Of a stretch of 64,000 nucleotides of DNA, positions 9,898 through 19,194 are shown in pieces (the stretch's first letter is position 1; each line of letters starts with the position of its first letter). Below the pieces are notes generated by a model. The model did no database searches, had not been told where the DNA came from, and was given only the letters and a program-made list of their open reading frames with translations. The stretch lies in assembly GCA_963788935.1 (NCBI GenBank), contig CAWBIM010000007.1, positions 6,259 through 70,258 of the forward strand, written 5' to 3'. The stretch comes from JAOPZW01 sp963788935. GTDB lineage: Bacteria; Actinomycetota; Thermoleophilia; Solirubrobacterales; Solirubrobacteraceae. The translations under genes were made by a program, and so were the position numbers.

Positions 9898-10218
9898 ACC
9901 AATCCCCATAGGCCGCGAGGACACCATGACCACCGACCGTCCTTACGAACTGACGATCGGAGAGGTGCGCCCGGCCACGCGACTTGGTGCGACCTCGCGC
10001 GTGGCGCGCTGACGGGCTCCGCCGCTGACAGCCTCCGCCGCTGAACCCGCGGGAGCAGCCGACCGGCCGGGGTCCAAAGGACGGGGCGGTCGCTGGTTCG
10101 CGACAAACGGCGCTACGCCGCAATCCGCTCTTTTTCAGCCGGATGCAAGACCTAGACCCCGAGACGGACCCCGCTCAATACGCCGTCGCACGGTTATATG
10201 CCGATGCAGGGAACTTAT
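9898..10218. other. Intergenic stretch next to the distal attachment-site copy
   Basis: No coding sequence is supported. It contains a direct duplication of CTCCGCCGCTGA near 10020 and a short T-run near 10135. It ends at the tRNA-Pro-derived repeat. Confidence 0.5.
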
Positions 10219-10245
10219 ATCGGGGAGACAGGATTTGAACCTGCG
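10219..10245. repeat. Candidate attachment site: 27-bp copy of the tRNA-Pro 3' end
   Basis: Identical over 27 bases to 23556-23582, which is the acceptor and T-arm end of the intact tRNA-Pro(GGG) gene plus one flanking base. The bases just outside differ (t at 10218 against g at 23555; g at 10246 against a at 23583). A duplicated tRNA 3' end is the classic footprint of tyrosine-recombinase integration. It would mark the far end of a 13.3-kb island. Confidence 0.65.
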
Positions 10246-10580
10246 GCGTGTAGCTCGGCGGCGCGGAGCCGCGGCTCGCCCCACATCTCGAGCCCGCCGC
10301 TGTCGCGCTCGAGGATCACCGCCAACCGGGCGCACAACGCCCAATGCCGCGTCGTCGACACACCGAGCCGCGCCGGCTCGACCTGCGGCATCCCCGCCCA
10401 CGCCAAGCCATCGCGCGTCGCGACGTACAGCGTCCGCTGTCCGTGCACCAAGCGCGAGCGCGCGAGCAGGCGGTGGTCGACGAGCGCCCGGAGCCGCCGG
10501 TAGCCCACGGTCCTGCCGAGACGAAATCTGTCCATGACGTCCCAACCTCGCCACGACGCCCGCCCCGCGTCCCCCAACAC
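10246..10580 (-). pseudogene. Replication-relaxation-like (Replic_Relax) protein fragment
   Basis: The minus-strand frame has MDRFRLGRTVGYRRLRALV, then LLARSRLVHGQRTLYVATRD and GLAWAGMPQVEPARLGVS, matching the winged-helix start of actinobacterial Replic_Relax proteins, which occur on integrative and conjugative elements. The frame then runs straight into the tRNA-derived repeat and stops at 10215, so about half of a usual protein is missing. Its place at the island boundary suggests it is the leftover of the element that used this site. The homology is judged by eye. Confidence 0.45.
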
Positions 10581-10887
10581 CCCTCCAACACCACCCGCTC
10601 CCCGCGGGTCACCGCCAACCGCCGCCGGCTCGCCCGCCGTTCCACCCGTCCCGTCTTGTCTTGCTCTTCCTTCTCTGCTCCTCCTCCGACTCTCGATTCA
10701 GTTGTCTGTCTCTGTCCATCTCTCCACTACTCCAGAGTCCATCCCGTCTCTCCACCAACACTTCTCCTGTGCCGGGACCCCCATAAGCACAGGGATCAGC
10801 TATGGACGCGCAATTCACACTCCCGTCCACCCCGGTCCCCTCCGCCATGGATGCGGTAGCCCCCGAGCCGTGGGCTCCGGCGGCGGC
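10581..10887. other. Non-coding region with a pyrimidine-rich tract
   Basis: No supported gene. From about 10640 to 10790 the plus strand is strongly biased to C and T with very few G, unlike its surroundings. It lies downstream of the adenylate kinase stop at the end of the operon. No clear hairpin terminator was found. Confidence 0.5.
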
Positions 10888-11550
10888 TCAAGAGGAGACG
10901 GTCTGGCCGTCGAGCGCCGACGTGATCGTGGCGTACACCTCGTCGGGGGGCAAGGTGCCGTCGATCCGGCGAAGCACTCCGCGGGCTTCGTAGTAGTCGA
11001 CGAGCGGCCGCGTCGTCTCGTGGTAGACGGCGAGCCGCTTTTCCACGGTGTCGATGCGGTCGTCGTCGCGCAGGTGGAGCGACTCGCCGTCGTGATCGCA
11101 GACGCCCTCCTCGACGGGCGGCCGGAACGCGACGTGGAAGACGTGTCCGGCCGGGCACACGCGTCGCCCGGTGAGGCGTTCCGTCAGGCGCTCGTCGGGC
11201 ACGTCGATCAGGAGCACCGCCGTGATGGCGCGTCCGTCGGCCTCGAGCGCGTCGGCGAGGGCGTCGGCCTGGGCGAGCGTTCGCGGGAAGCCGTCGAGCA
11301 GGCAGCCGGCGGCGTCGCCGCCTGAAAGCTCGCCGAGGATCATCGCGACGACGAGATCGTCGGGGACGAGCTGGCCCTCGGACATGTAGCCGGCGGCGCG
11401 CCGGCCGAGGTCGGTGCCCCGGGCGCGGTGGCTGCGCAGCAGGTCCCCCGTGGCGATGTGCACGAGGCCGAGGTCCTGGCGCAGACGCGCCGCCTGGGTG
11501 CCCTTGCCGGCACCGGGCGGGCCGAGCAGGACGAGGTTGCAGTCGGTCAT
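10888..11550 (-). CDS. adk: Adenylate kinase, operon-borne copy
   Basis: Catalyses AMP + ATP = 2 ADP. About 220 residues from ATG 11550, with P-loop LLGPPGAGKGTQAARL, the AMP-site motif DGFPRTLAQA and a long-form LID (RRVCPAGHVFHVAFRPP...CDHDGE). The LID keeps only part of the usual four-ligand zinc set (C..H, C..D). Housekeeping adk normally sits in the secY ribosomal cluster. This one is the last gene of a catabolic operon, 1 bp after the aldehyde dehydrogenase stop, where an AMP-forming dikinase is encoded. A role in AMP recycling is inferred. Confidence 0.85.
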   Translation of the reverse strand: MTDCNLVLLGPPGAGKGTQAARLRQDLGLVHIATGDLLRSHRARGTDLGRRAAGYMSEGQLVPDDLVVAMILGELSGGDAAGCLLDGFPRTLAQADALADALEADGRAITAVLLIDVPDERLTERLTGRRVCPAGHVFHVAFRPPVEEGVCDHDGESLHLRDDDRIDTVEKRLAVYHETTRPLVDYYEARGVLRRIDGTLPPDEVYATITSALDGQTVSS

Positions 11551-11551
11551 G

Positions 11552-12982
11552 TCACTCCGTGTGTTGTTCGGATTCAACGGCAGGCGTCGCTCCGAACCAG
11601 AAGGTCCGGACGTTGACGAACTCGCGGATGCCCGTCGGCGGCGAGCTCGCGGCCGTAGCCGCTGCGCTTGGTGCCGCCGAAGGGCAGCCGGGGGTCAGAG
11701 GCGACAATGGCGTTGACGAACAGCGAGCCGGAGTGGATGCGCGCGCCGACTCGCCGGCCACGCTCGGGATCGCTCGTCCAGACGCTGGCGCCGAGTCCGA
11801 ACGCGGTGTCGTTCGCGAGCTCGATGGCGTGCTCCTCGTCGCGGGCGCGGATGACCGCCGCCGCCGGCCCGAAGGTCTCCTGGCGGAACACCGGCATGTC
11901 GGGCGTGACGTCGGCCAGGACCGTCGGCGCGTAGTAGAAGCCCGGCTGTGCAAGGCGGTGGCCGCCGGTGAGCAGGCGCGCCCCGGCGTCGATCGACGCG
12001 CGCACCTGCGCGGTCGAGGCCCTCGACGAGATCGAGCCGGGCGAGGGGGCCGAGCGCCGTGTCCTCGTCGAGCGGGTCCCCGACGGTGATGTCCTCGACT
12101 GCAGCCACGAACCGGCGCTCGAATTCGTCGGCGACCCGCTCGTCGACGATGAAGCGCTTGGCCGAGATACAGCTCTGGCCCCCGTTGAGGAAGCGCGCGC
12201 GGGCCGCCATCGCCGCGGCAACGGCCACGTCGGCGTCGTCGAGGACCACGAACGGATCGGACCCGCCGAGCTCGAGGACGCTCCGCTTCAGTGCCCGGCC
12301 GGCGGCGGCGCCTACGGCGGTGCCCGCGCGCTCGCTGCCGGTCAGCGTCACGGCGGCGACGCGCGGGTCGTCGATGATGCGCGCGGTGACGTCGGCGACC
12401 GCGCCTTCGCTGACCAGGAGCGCGCGGAACAGATCCGCCGGAAGACCCGCTTGCGCGAAGGCCTCCTCGACCGCCAAGGCGCAGCCCGAGGTATTGGGCG
12501 AGTGCTTGAGCAGCGCGGCATTGCCGGCCATGAGCGCGGGTGCCGCGAAGCGCACGACCTGGAAGAACGGGAAATTCCACGGCATGATCGCCAGCACCAC
12601 GCCGAGCGGGGCGTACGCGACATAGCTCGACACGGCGGGTGTAGCAACGGGCCGCTCGGCCAGGAACTCTTCAGCGTGATCGGCGAAGTACTCGCACGTC
12701 GACGCGCACTTCTCGACCTCGGCGGCGGCCTCGGCGAGCGGCTTGCCCATCTCGGCGGTGATCAGCCGCGCGAACTCGGCCTGGCGCTCGCGCAGGACCG
12801 CGGCCGTCGCCCGGACGACCAGCGCGCGCTCGTCGAAGGACGTCTCGGCGCCACGCGCGCTGCGCGTCGTGCGCTGCACCGATCGCGCCGTCGATGTCGG
12901 CGTCGGAATGCTCGTCGTAGCCCGCCACCTCCTGCCCGGTCGCCGGGTTCACGACGCGGATCGTCTGCGCCGCGACGTTCAT
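11552..12982 (-). CDS. NAD(P)-dependent aldehyde dehydrogenase (SSADH-like), frameshifted
   Basis: Aldehyde dehydrogenase of the succinate-semialdehyde dehydrogenase type, about 460 residues once three shifts (near 12870, 12030 and 11640) are bridged. Motifs: IMPWNFPFFQVVRFAAPA, LTGSERAGTAV, the general base in VLELGGSDPF, the nucleophile in NGGQSCISAKR, and the C-terminal LPFGGTKRSGYGREL. The start ATG 12982 overlaps the stop of the upstream dikinase gene by ATGA. It would oxidise an aldehyde intermediate of the operon's pathway. All catalytic residues survive, so the shifts may be sequence errors. Confidence 0.75.
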
Positions 12983-13906
12983 GTCGTGACCGGGCGCGAC
13001 TGCAGGACGAAGAGCTCGTCGTCCTGCATCGCCCACTCGATGTCCTGCGGGCCGCCGAGGCGCTCCTCGAGGTCGATGCCGACCTTGGCCAGGCGCGCGA
13101 GCTGCTCGTCGCCGAGGGTCTGCGCCTCGCCCCGCTCGGGCGGCAGCTGCTCCTCGCGGACCCCGCCGTCAGGGTCGTGGACGATGGCGTAGGGCTGGGC
13201 GTGAAGGCGCGTTCGCTTGACCCGGCCGTCGCGCGCGAGGACGTAGTGGTCGGGCGTGAGCTGGCCGGAGACCACGCCCTCGCCGAGCCCGAAGACGGCC
13301 TCGACGACCATGCGGTCGCGCCGGCCCTTGGTCGGGTCGATGGTGAACATCACGCCCGAGACGTCGGGCTGGACCATGCGCTGGACGACGACGGCCATTC
13401 CGAGGTCGGTCGAGCGAGCCCTTCTCGCGGCGGTAGAACAGCGCGCGCTCGGTGAAGAAGGAGCCCCAGCAGTCGCGGATGCGCTCGACGATCTCCGTCG
13501 ACGCCGCGCACGTGCAGGTAGGTCTCCTGCTGGCCGGCGAAGCTCGCCGCCTCGGAGTCCTCGGCCGTCGCGCTCGAGCGCACCGCGACGGGCACGTCAC
13601 CGCCGCCAAGGCGCGCGTAGGCCTCGGCGACCTCGCGCAGGGAACGCGCCGCCGGAGTCGGCCGCGCGCACGAGCGCCTGGGCCTCCTCCGCCACGCCGG
13701 CCAGGTCGCTCGCCGTCCTCGCCGCGCGCGAGCACCGCGCGGATCGCTGCCACCGTGTCCGCGAGCGCTGCCTCGAGCGCGTCGGCCGGGACGACGAAGC
13801 CCGGCGGTACCGGCATGCCGAGCGCGGTCATCCGCGCCAGCGACGCGCCCTTGCCGCCGGCGACGTCGACGTCCGTGCAGCGCTCGTCGTCGAAGAACAC
13901 GAGCAC
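12979..13906 (-). CDS. PEP-synthase N-domain-like ATP-binding subunit (dikinase), frameshifted
   Basis: About 310 residues matching only the N-terminal ATP-grasp domain of PEP synthase/PPDK. Pieces in order: LVFFDDERCTDVDVAGGKGASLARM, VPVAVRSSATAEDSEAASF, EIVERIRDCWGSFFTERAL, VSGVMFTIDPT and IEWAMQDDELFVLQSRPVTT to the stop. At least four single-base shifts (about 13720, 13640, 13510, 13400) interrupt it. It lacks the swivelling histidine domain and the PEP-binding barrel. That layout matches the ATP-binding subunit of phenylphosphate synthase. The swivel domain is encoded by the first gene of the same operon (20030-21769). The GTG start at 13906 is 3 bp after the cyclase stop. Confidence 0.75.
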
Positions 13907-13909
13907 CGC

Positions 13910-14679
13910 TCAGTCCTCGACGATCGCGATCGCGCGCACGGGCGCCGCCGTCGTGCCGACCCACTTGATCGGCAGCACGCAGAGCTGGAAGCCGAACGGC
14001 CGGCCGATCTGCTCGAGGTTCATGAGGTTCTCGAGGTGCCAGTACTCCTCGTCCCACATGACCCGGTGGGCCTCCCAGAACAGCTTCTTCTCGAACATCG
14101 CCCACACCGGCGGATCGAACGTGATGGCGTCGATGCCCATCATCCGCACGCCGCGCGCGATCAGCCAGCGCGTGGCCTCCGCGCTCATCCCGGGGTGGTC
14201 GGTCTTGTAGCGCTCCTCGTCGTTGTAGGCGCCCGCGCCGGTGTGGATGAGCACGATGTCGCGCTCCTTGACCTCGTAGCCGATGCGCTCGAGCTCGGCC
14301 TCGATCTCGGCGGCGGTGATCACGTGGCCCTTCTCGGCCCAGGTGAAGTCGAGCAGCACGCCGTCGGCGAAGCAGTACTCGAGCGGGATCGTCTCGGGGC
14401 CGCCGGCGTCGGGGACGATGTGCTTGCGCGCGTCGCAGTGCGTGCCGACGTGGTCGTCCTGGATGACGACGTAGTGCGCGGTGCCCATGTCGACGCCGTA
14501 CTCCTTGGTCCCGATCCGCTCGGCGAACTGCTCGTGCGTCTCGTTGACCAGCAGCATCGGCGGCGGGACACGCGGGAAGGTGATCATGTCGGCGTGGACC
14601 GGCATCGAGAGGTCGACGATGCGCCGCCCAGGCGCCCGTCGGAGGCGGTCGTGCCGTGGCTCGTCGGATGGGTGCTCAT
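13910..14679 (-). CDS. Cyclase-family metal hydrolase (kynurenine-formamidase-like), one frameshift
   Basis: Metal-dependent hydrolase of the cyclase/PF04199 family, about 255 residues. The metal-binding signature is DDHVGTHCDARKHI, with further support from DIVLIHTGAG and GVRMMGIDAITFDPP. The start ATG 14679 has an excellent GGAGGAGGAG site and overlaps the CoxG-like stop by ATGA. One shift near 14630 separates MSTHPTSHGTTASDGRLGG from IVDLSMPVHADM. Family members open amide, lactone or cyclic-ketone bonds. The substrate here is unknown. Confidence 0.75.
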
Positions 14680-15462
14680 GTGCTGCTCCTCCTCCAGACG
14701 ACGATGGCGACGGCCGCGGCCAGCGGCCGCGCCGACGCGCGGGGACGAGCGCGCTTGAGGACGGCGCCGCGCGAGGCGGCGCCGAGGTCGAGCACGTCGG
14801 CGGACCGCCGGGCGGGCCTGGCCGGGGCTGCCTCGGCGCCCGATGTCGTTGCCGCCGCGGCGAGCGCGGCGTCCGCGGCGGGGCCCACGGGCAGGCGTCC
14901 GACGGCGGTGTCCTGGTAGTCGAGGGTCGGCACCACGGCGTCGCCGCTGGTCGCGGCCGCGCGCGCGCTGTTCAGGAGCCGAAGCGACGTGCGCAGCGCC
15001 CGCGACCGTGCCGCCGTCCGCCTCGATCTCCTCGGCCAGGCAGTCGGCGAACTGGCGCATGAGCTTGCCCGAGACGTCCTGCATGACGCCGCGGCCGAAC
15101 TGCGCCGCCGGCCCGCTGACCCGCAGGTCGGTCTCGACGGCGACGTGCGTGCCGTCCTGGACGGACTGCAGCAACCGTCGTGATCGTGGCGGCCGCGGTG
15201 CCCTGGCCGCGTGGCGTCGGTCGCCTGCGCCCGCAGGACCGCGCGGTGCGCGTCCTCGTCGGCCTCCTCGATCGTGACCGTGCCCTGGTAGCGGCTGGTG
15301 ACCGGGCCGAGCTTGATCGTCATCGAGCCGTTGAACACGTCGCCGTCGCCGCCGTCGAGCGCCGCGCCGGGGAGGCACGGCGCGACACGCTCGACGTCGA
15401 GCAGCACCGGCGAAGGCCTGGTCGACCGGCGCGGGCACGGTGAACTCGTTGCGGAGCTTCAT
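14676..15462 (-). CDS. CoxG-like SRPBCC protein, frameshifted
   Basis: Starts MKLRNEFTVPAPVDQAFA and, after a shift near 15405, reads LLDVERVAPCLPGAALDGG and SMTIKLGPVTSRYQGTVTI, then VSGPAAQFGRGVMQDVSGKL. This is the SRPBCC/CoxG pattern. The C-terminus (ASARPLAAAVAIVVWRRSS) is a short hydrophobic anchor, as in CoxG proteins that tether molybdenum hydroxylases to the membrane. At least three shifts are needed. The stop overlaps the cyclase start. Its position in an operon with a CoxLMS-type enzyme supports a role in recruiting or maturing that enzyme. Confidence 0.7.
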
Positions 15463-15490
15463 GCCGACGGATGCGTCGTGGCAGGGCGCC

Positions 15491-15814
15491 TCACGCGAGG
15501 CCGCCCGCCTGGTCGTCGATGGTCTCGTAGAACTCGCGCTGCGCGGTCCTCGAGCAGCTCGGGGATCGCCTCCTCCTTGACGAGCCGCGTGAAGTGCTCG
15601 GAGTCCATGGTGGGCCTGGTAGCCGGCCTCGTCGACGTACTGCTCGTAGAGGTAGAAGAGTCGCGGGTCCTCGGCCGAGCGCTGCGCCTGGTAGAAGACG
15701 TTGCCGGGCTCCTGCGCGCGACGGCGGGGTCATCTCGCGGATGACCTCCAGCAGCCGGTCCTCCTTGCCCTCCTTGGCCCGCCACTTGGCGGAGACGACG
15801 TACGCCATGGTCAT
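15491..15814 (-). CDS. ABM-domain (antibiotic biosynthesis monooxygenase-like) protein, frameshifted
   Basis: Small ferredoxin-like ABM protein, about 105 residues. It begins MAYVVSAKWRAKEGKEDRL, then LLEVIREMTP, and in other frames SEDPRLFYLYEQYVDEAGY-like sequence, SEHFTRLVKEEAIPELLED and REFYETIDDQAGG to the stop at 15491. Shifts fall near 15725, 15605 and 15540. The ATG at 15814 overlaps the FAH-gene stop by ATGA; an in-frame ATG at 15808 is an alternative. Relatives such as YgiN oxidise quinols without cofactors, which would suit an aromatic or quinonoid intermediate. Confidence 0.65.
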   Translation of the reverse strand: MTMAYVVSAKWRAKEGKEDRLLEVIREMTPPSRAGARQRLLPGAALGRGPATLLPLRAVRRRGRLPGPPWTPSTSRGSSRRRRSPSCSRTAQREFYETIDDQAGGLA

Positions 15815-16652
15815 GCTCCCTTTCGTCCGATGGGGTTGCGCAGGACGCCGATGCCCTCGACTTCGAGCTCGACGACGTCCCCTTCCGCGAGCTGGCGGCC
15901 GAGCTCGAGGCCCGAGCCGCCCGCGGCCGTTCCCGACCCGATGACCTCGCCCGGGCGCAGCGTCTGGCCGCGCGAGGCGTAGGCGATCATGTCGGCGAAG
16001 GTGTGGTGCATGTGGGCGCTCGTGTCCTCGCCCCAGAGCTCGCCGTTGACGCGCACGCGCATGACCGCGTCCGTCGCGTCGAATTCGTCGGCGGTGACGA
16101 TGCACGGGCCGAGGACGTTGGAGCCGTCCCAGTCCTTCGCCTTGCCCGGTCCCATGCCGACCGGGACCTCGCGGCGCTGCACGTCGCGCGCCGAGAAGTC
16201 GTTCCAGATCGTGTAGCCGAAGACGCAGCCGGCGGCGTCGGCGGCGCGACGTCCTTGACGGTCCGGCCGATCACGGCGGCGAGCTCGAGCTCGTGGTCGA
16301 GCTCGTCGGAGTACGCCGGCCACGCGACCTCCGCCTCGGGCCCGACGACGGTGTCGGGCATGCCCTTGTAGTAGGCGGGGACCTCGTACCACTCCTGGCG
16401 GGATGTCGCGGCCGAGGTTGCGGTAGGCGTTCTTGAGGTGGCCCTCGAAGGCGAGGAAGTCGCGCAGCGTGCGCGGGCGCAGCGGCGCCAGCAGGCGCGC
16501 GCCCGTCGACCGCGGCGCCGCCGCCGGTGACGGGCGCGCCGGCCTCGATGAAGGCGACCATGTCGCCGTCGAAGCCGGCGTCGACGACGCCCTCGCCGTC
16601 GAGGACGCCGACGCGCGGCGCCCTCGCCCGCGTCGTAGGTGACGAGCTTCAT
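15811..16652 (-). CDS. Fumarylacetoacetate-hydrolase-family protein, frameshifted
   Basis: About 280 residues once shifts near 16610, 16500, 16400 and 16245 are bridged. Core motifs are GYTIWNDFSARDVQRRE, GPCIVTADEF, GELWGEDTSAHMHHTF, GQTLRPGEVIGSGTA and EGIGVLRNPIG. Metal-binding acidic residues lie in the ELDHELELAAVIG segment. FAH enzymes hydrolyse or decarboxylate beta-dicarbonyl ring-cleavage products, so a catabolic role is likely. The start ATG 16652 overlaps the ferredoxin-subunit stop by ATGA. Confidence 0.75.
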
Positions 16653-17115
16653 GCGCGCTCCTTCCGCATCGCCGCGCCGGCGGACCGGACGGCCTCGGTG
16701 ATCTTCACGTAGGACCCGCAGCGGCAGAGGTTGCCGCCGAGCGCCTCGGCGATCTCCTCGTCGCTGGGGTCGGGGTTGTCCTCGAGCAGGTTCTTGGCCG
16801 TGAGCACGAAGCCGGGCGTGCACCATCCGCACTGGAAGGCGTGGTGCGTCGACGAACGCGCGCTGCACCGGATCGGCGCCCGCCGAGGCCCTCGACCGTG
16901 GTGACCTCGCGGCCCTCGGCCTGCGCGGCCATCGTCAGGCAGCCCGACACGGGCTCGCCGTCGAGCAGCACGGTGCAGGCGCCGCAGACGCCGATCCGGC
17001 ACGTCTCGCGGACCGACGTGAGGCCCGCGTCGCGCAGGACGTCGAGCAGCATGTCGGTCGGCGCGCACTCGAGCGTCGGTCGCCGCTGCCGTTGAGGCGC
17101 AACGTCGACGCTCAT
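16649..17115 (-). CDS. Molybdenum hydroxylase, [2Fe-2S] small subunit, frameshifted
   Basis: CoxS/XdhC-type iron-sulphur subunit, about 155 residues. The plant-type cluster motif is CRIGVCGACTVLLDGEPVSGC. The second cluster domain, reached after shifts near 16880 and 16850, shows FQCGWCTPGFV and LCRCGSYVKI. All eight expected cysteines can be found. It passes electrons from the molybdenum site to FAD. ATG 17115 is chosen because it gives the normal start. The reading frame is open upstream into the large-subunit tail. Confidence 0.8.
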
Positions 17116-19194
17116 CGCGTCCCTCCTGGCGGCGTCGACCGCCGCGAGCACCCGCTCGGCCGTGATGGGCAGCTCGTGGACGCGGACGCCCAAGCGACTG
17201 CAGCGCGTTGCCGATCGCCGCCGGCACCGGCGGCAGGACCGTCTCGCCGAGGCCGTGCACGTCGGCCCCCTCGCGCTCGATGATCTCGTGCGTGAAGCGC
17301 GCCGGCAGGTCGGCCAGCGCCGGGATGTTGTAGTCGGACAGGTTGGCGTTGGCGACCTGTCCGTCGCCGAAGTCGATCGCCTCGAACAGCGCCGTCCCGA
17401 GGCCCATGATCAGCGAGCCCTCGTTCTGCAGCTCGGCCCCGGGCCGGTTGACGACGCGGCCCGCGTAGGCGACGCCGTGCAGGTGCTCGACGGTCACCTT
17501 GCCGGTCTCCTCGTCGACCGAGACGCGCGCGCTCGCGGCGCCCTGGTGCCAGTGCGTGGACGCGATCCCCTGACCGGTGTCAGGGTCGAGGCCGCCCTCG
17601 TTGCGGATCTCGCCGAAGCCGCGCTCGCCGCCGTTGGAGCGCAGGTCGGCGACCGCCTCGTCAGCGCGCGGCCCATCATGTGCGTCGAGCGGCTCGAGGT
17701 CGTGCGGGTGTCGAACGGAGAGCTGTCGGTATCGGGGTCGGGAAGCTCGATCTGGCCCGGCTCGCAGCCGAGCAGCTCGGCGGCCATCAGCTGGATCGAG
17801 CGCCGGACGCCCTGACCCATCTCGCACGAGGCCGAGCGGACGATGTAGCCGACCGGCGTGCGCTCGACCCGGACCGCGGCACGGCTCGGCGTCTGCATGC
17901 CCTTCAGCAGCACGCACAGCCCCTTGCCGCGCGGGTCCTCCTCGTAGCCGACCGCGTCGGCCGCGGCCTGCAGGCAGTCCTCGAAGCGGACGTCGTGCAT
18001 GACCTCGCCCGTCGCGAAGCGGTCGCCCTCGCGCAGGAGGTTCATGCGCCGCAGCTCCAGCGGGCTCATGTCCAGGCGCTCGGCGAGGACGTCCATCGCA
18101 CGCTCTGAGGCCCACACCGACTGCATCGCGCCGTAGCCGCGGTAGGCGCCGTTGGGCGGCAGGTTCGTGTAGATCGCCAGGGCGTCGACCCGCACGTGCG
18201 GGATCCGGTACGGCCCGACACCGGCGTACCCGAGCTTCGTCGCGACGCCAGGCCCGCAGTCGGCGTAAGCGCCCGTGTCGACCCAGCAGTCGACCTCCTT
18301 GGCCACGAGCGTCCCGTCGCGCCGGGCGCCGACCCGCACACGGATCGTCGCCGGGTGCCGGTTGAGGGTGACGAACTCCTCGGAGCGGTCGAGTACGACC
18401 TTCACCGGCCGCTCGGCCTTGCGCGCCAACGCCGCGACGACGGCCTCGGTGCGCACGAAGGTCTTGGCCCCGAACGACCCGCCCATCGGCGGCGCGACGA
18501 CGCGCACATCGCGCTCGTCGAGGCCGAACAGGCCGGCGAGGTCCGCGCGCGTGTTGAACGGCGTCTGCGTGCCCGCCCAGACCGTGAGGCGACCGTCCTC
18601 CCACTCCGCCAGGGCCGCGTGCGCCTCCATCGGGACATGCGCCGCGCTCGGCGTGCGGAAGGCCTCCTCGACGATCACGTCGGCCTCGGCGAAGCCGGCC
18701 GCGACGTCACCGCTGACGAGCCGAAAGCGGTGGCAGACGTTCGTCCCGGCCAACGGCCGCACGCCGATCGACACCGCCTCGTCGGCCGAGCTCGCCGCCT
18801 GCGGATGGAGCAGCGGAGCGCCCGGGGCGACCGCCTCGACGGGATCGAAGACGGCCGGCAGTTCCTCGTACTCGACCTGTAGCAGTCCCGTGGCGGCCCG
18901 CGCCTCGGCGCGCGTCGGCGCGGCGATCGCGGCGACGACGTCACCGACGTGCCGCGCGATGTCCGCGAGCACCCGTTGGTCGCGCGCCTGGCAGCCGTAC
19001 AGGCCGAGGTCCGCAACGTCCGCCGGCGTGAGCGCGACGCAACCGTCGGGCAACTCGGAGGCGTCGACCGACACGACGCGCGCGTGCGCGTGAGGCGAGC
19101 GGACGAAGGCGGCGTGCAACATCCCGGGCCGCTCGACCTCGATGGAGTACGGCTGCGCGCCTGTCACGCGGCCGTCGATGCCGATCGCGCTCAC
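17112..19194 (-). CDS. Molybdenum hydroxylase, large catalytic subunit (xanthine-dehydrogenase family)
   Basis: About 690 residues from GTG 19194, with a GTGA overlap with the FAD-subunit stop. Motifs: PPMGGSFGAKTF, PPNGAYRGYGAMQSVWASE, SCEMGQGVRRSIQLMAAELL, and the catalytic-Glu segment VHGLGETVLPPVPAAIGNAL. The loop reads AYRGYG, not the AYxCSFR of true CO dehydrogenase, so it hydroxylates some organic substrate rather than oxidising CO. Frame shifts lie near 17660 and 17190. A third, near 17120, probably hides the true stop. The substrate is unknown; an aromatic or N-heterocycle is plausible. Confidence 0.8.

Noticed and set aside
12979..13906. Rifampicin phosphotransferase or whole PEP synthase
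   Set aside because: Only the ATP-grasp domain is present and it ends with a natural stop overlapping the next gene; the swivelling histidine domain is a separate gene 7 kb upstream in the operon.
17112..19194. Carbon monoxide dehydrogenase large subunit
   Set aside because: The active-site loop reads AYRGYG rather than the AYxCSFR of form I CO dehydrogenase, so the general molybdenum hydroxylase call is kept.
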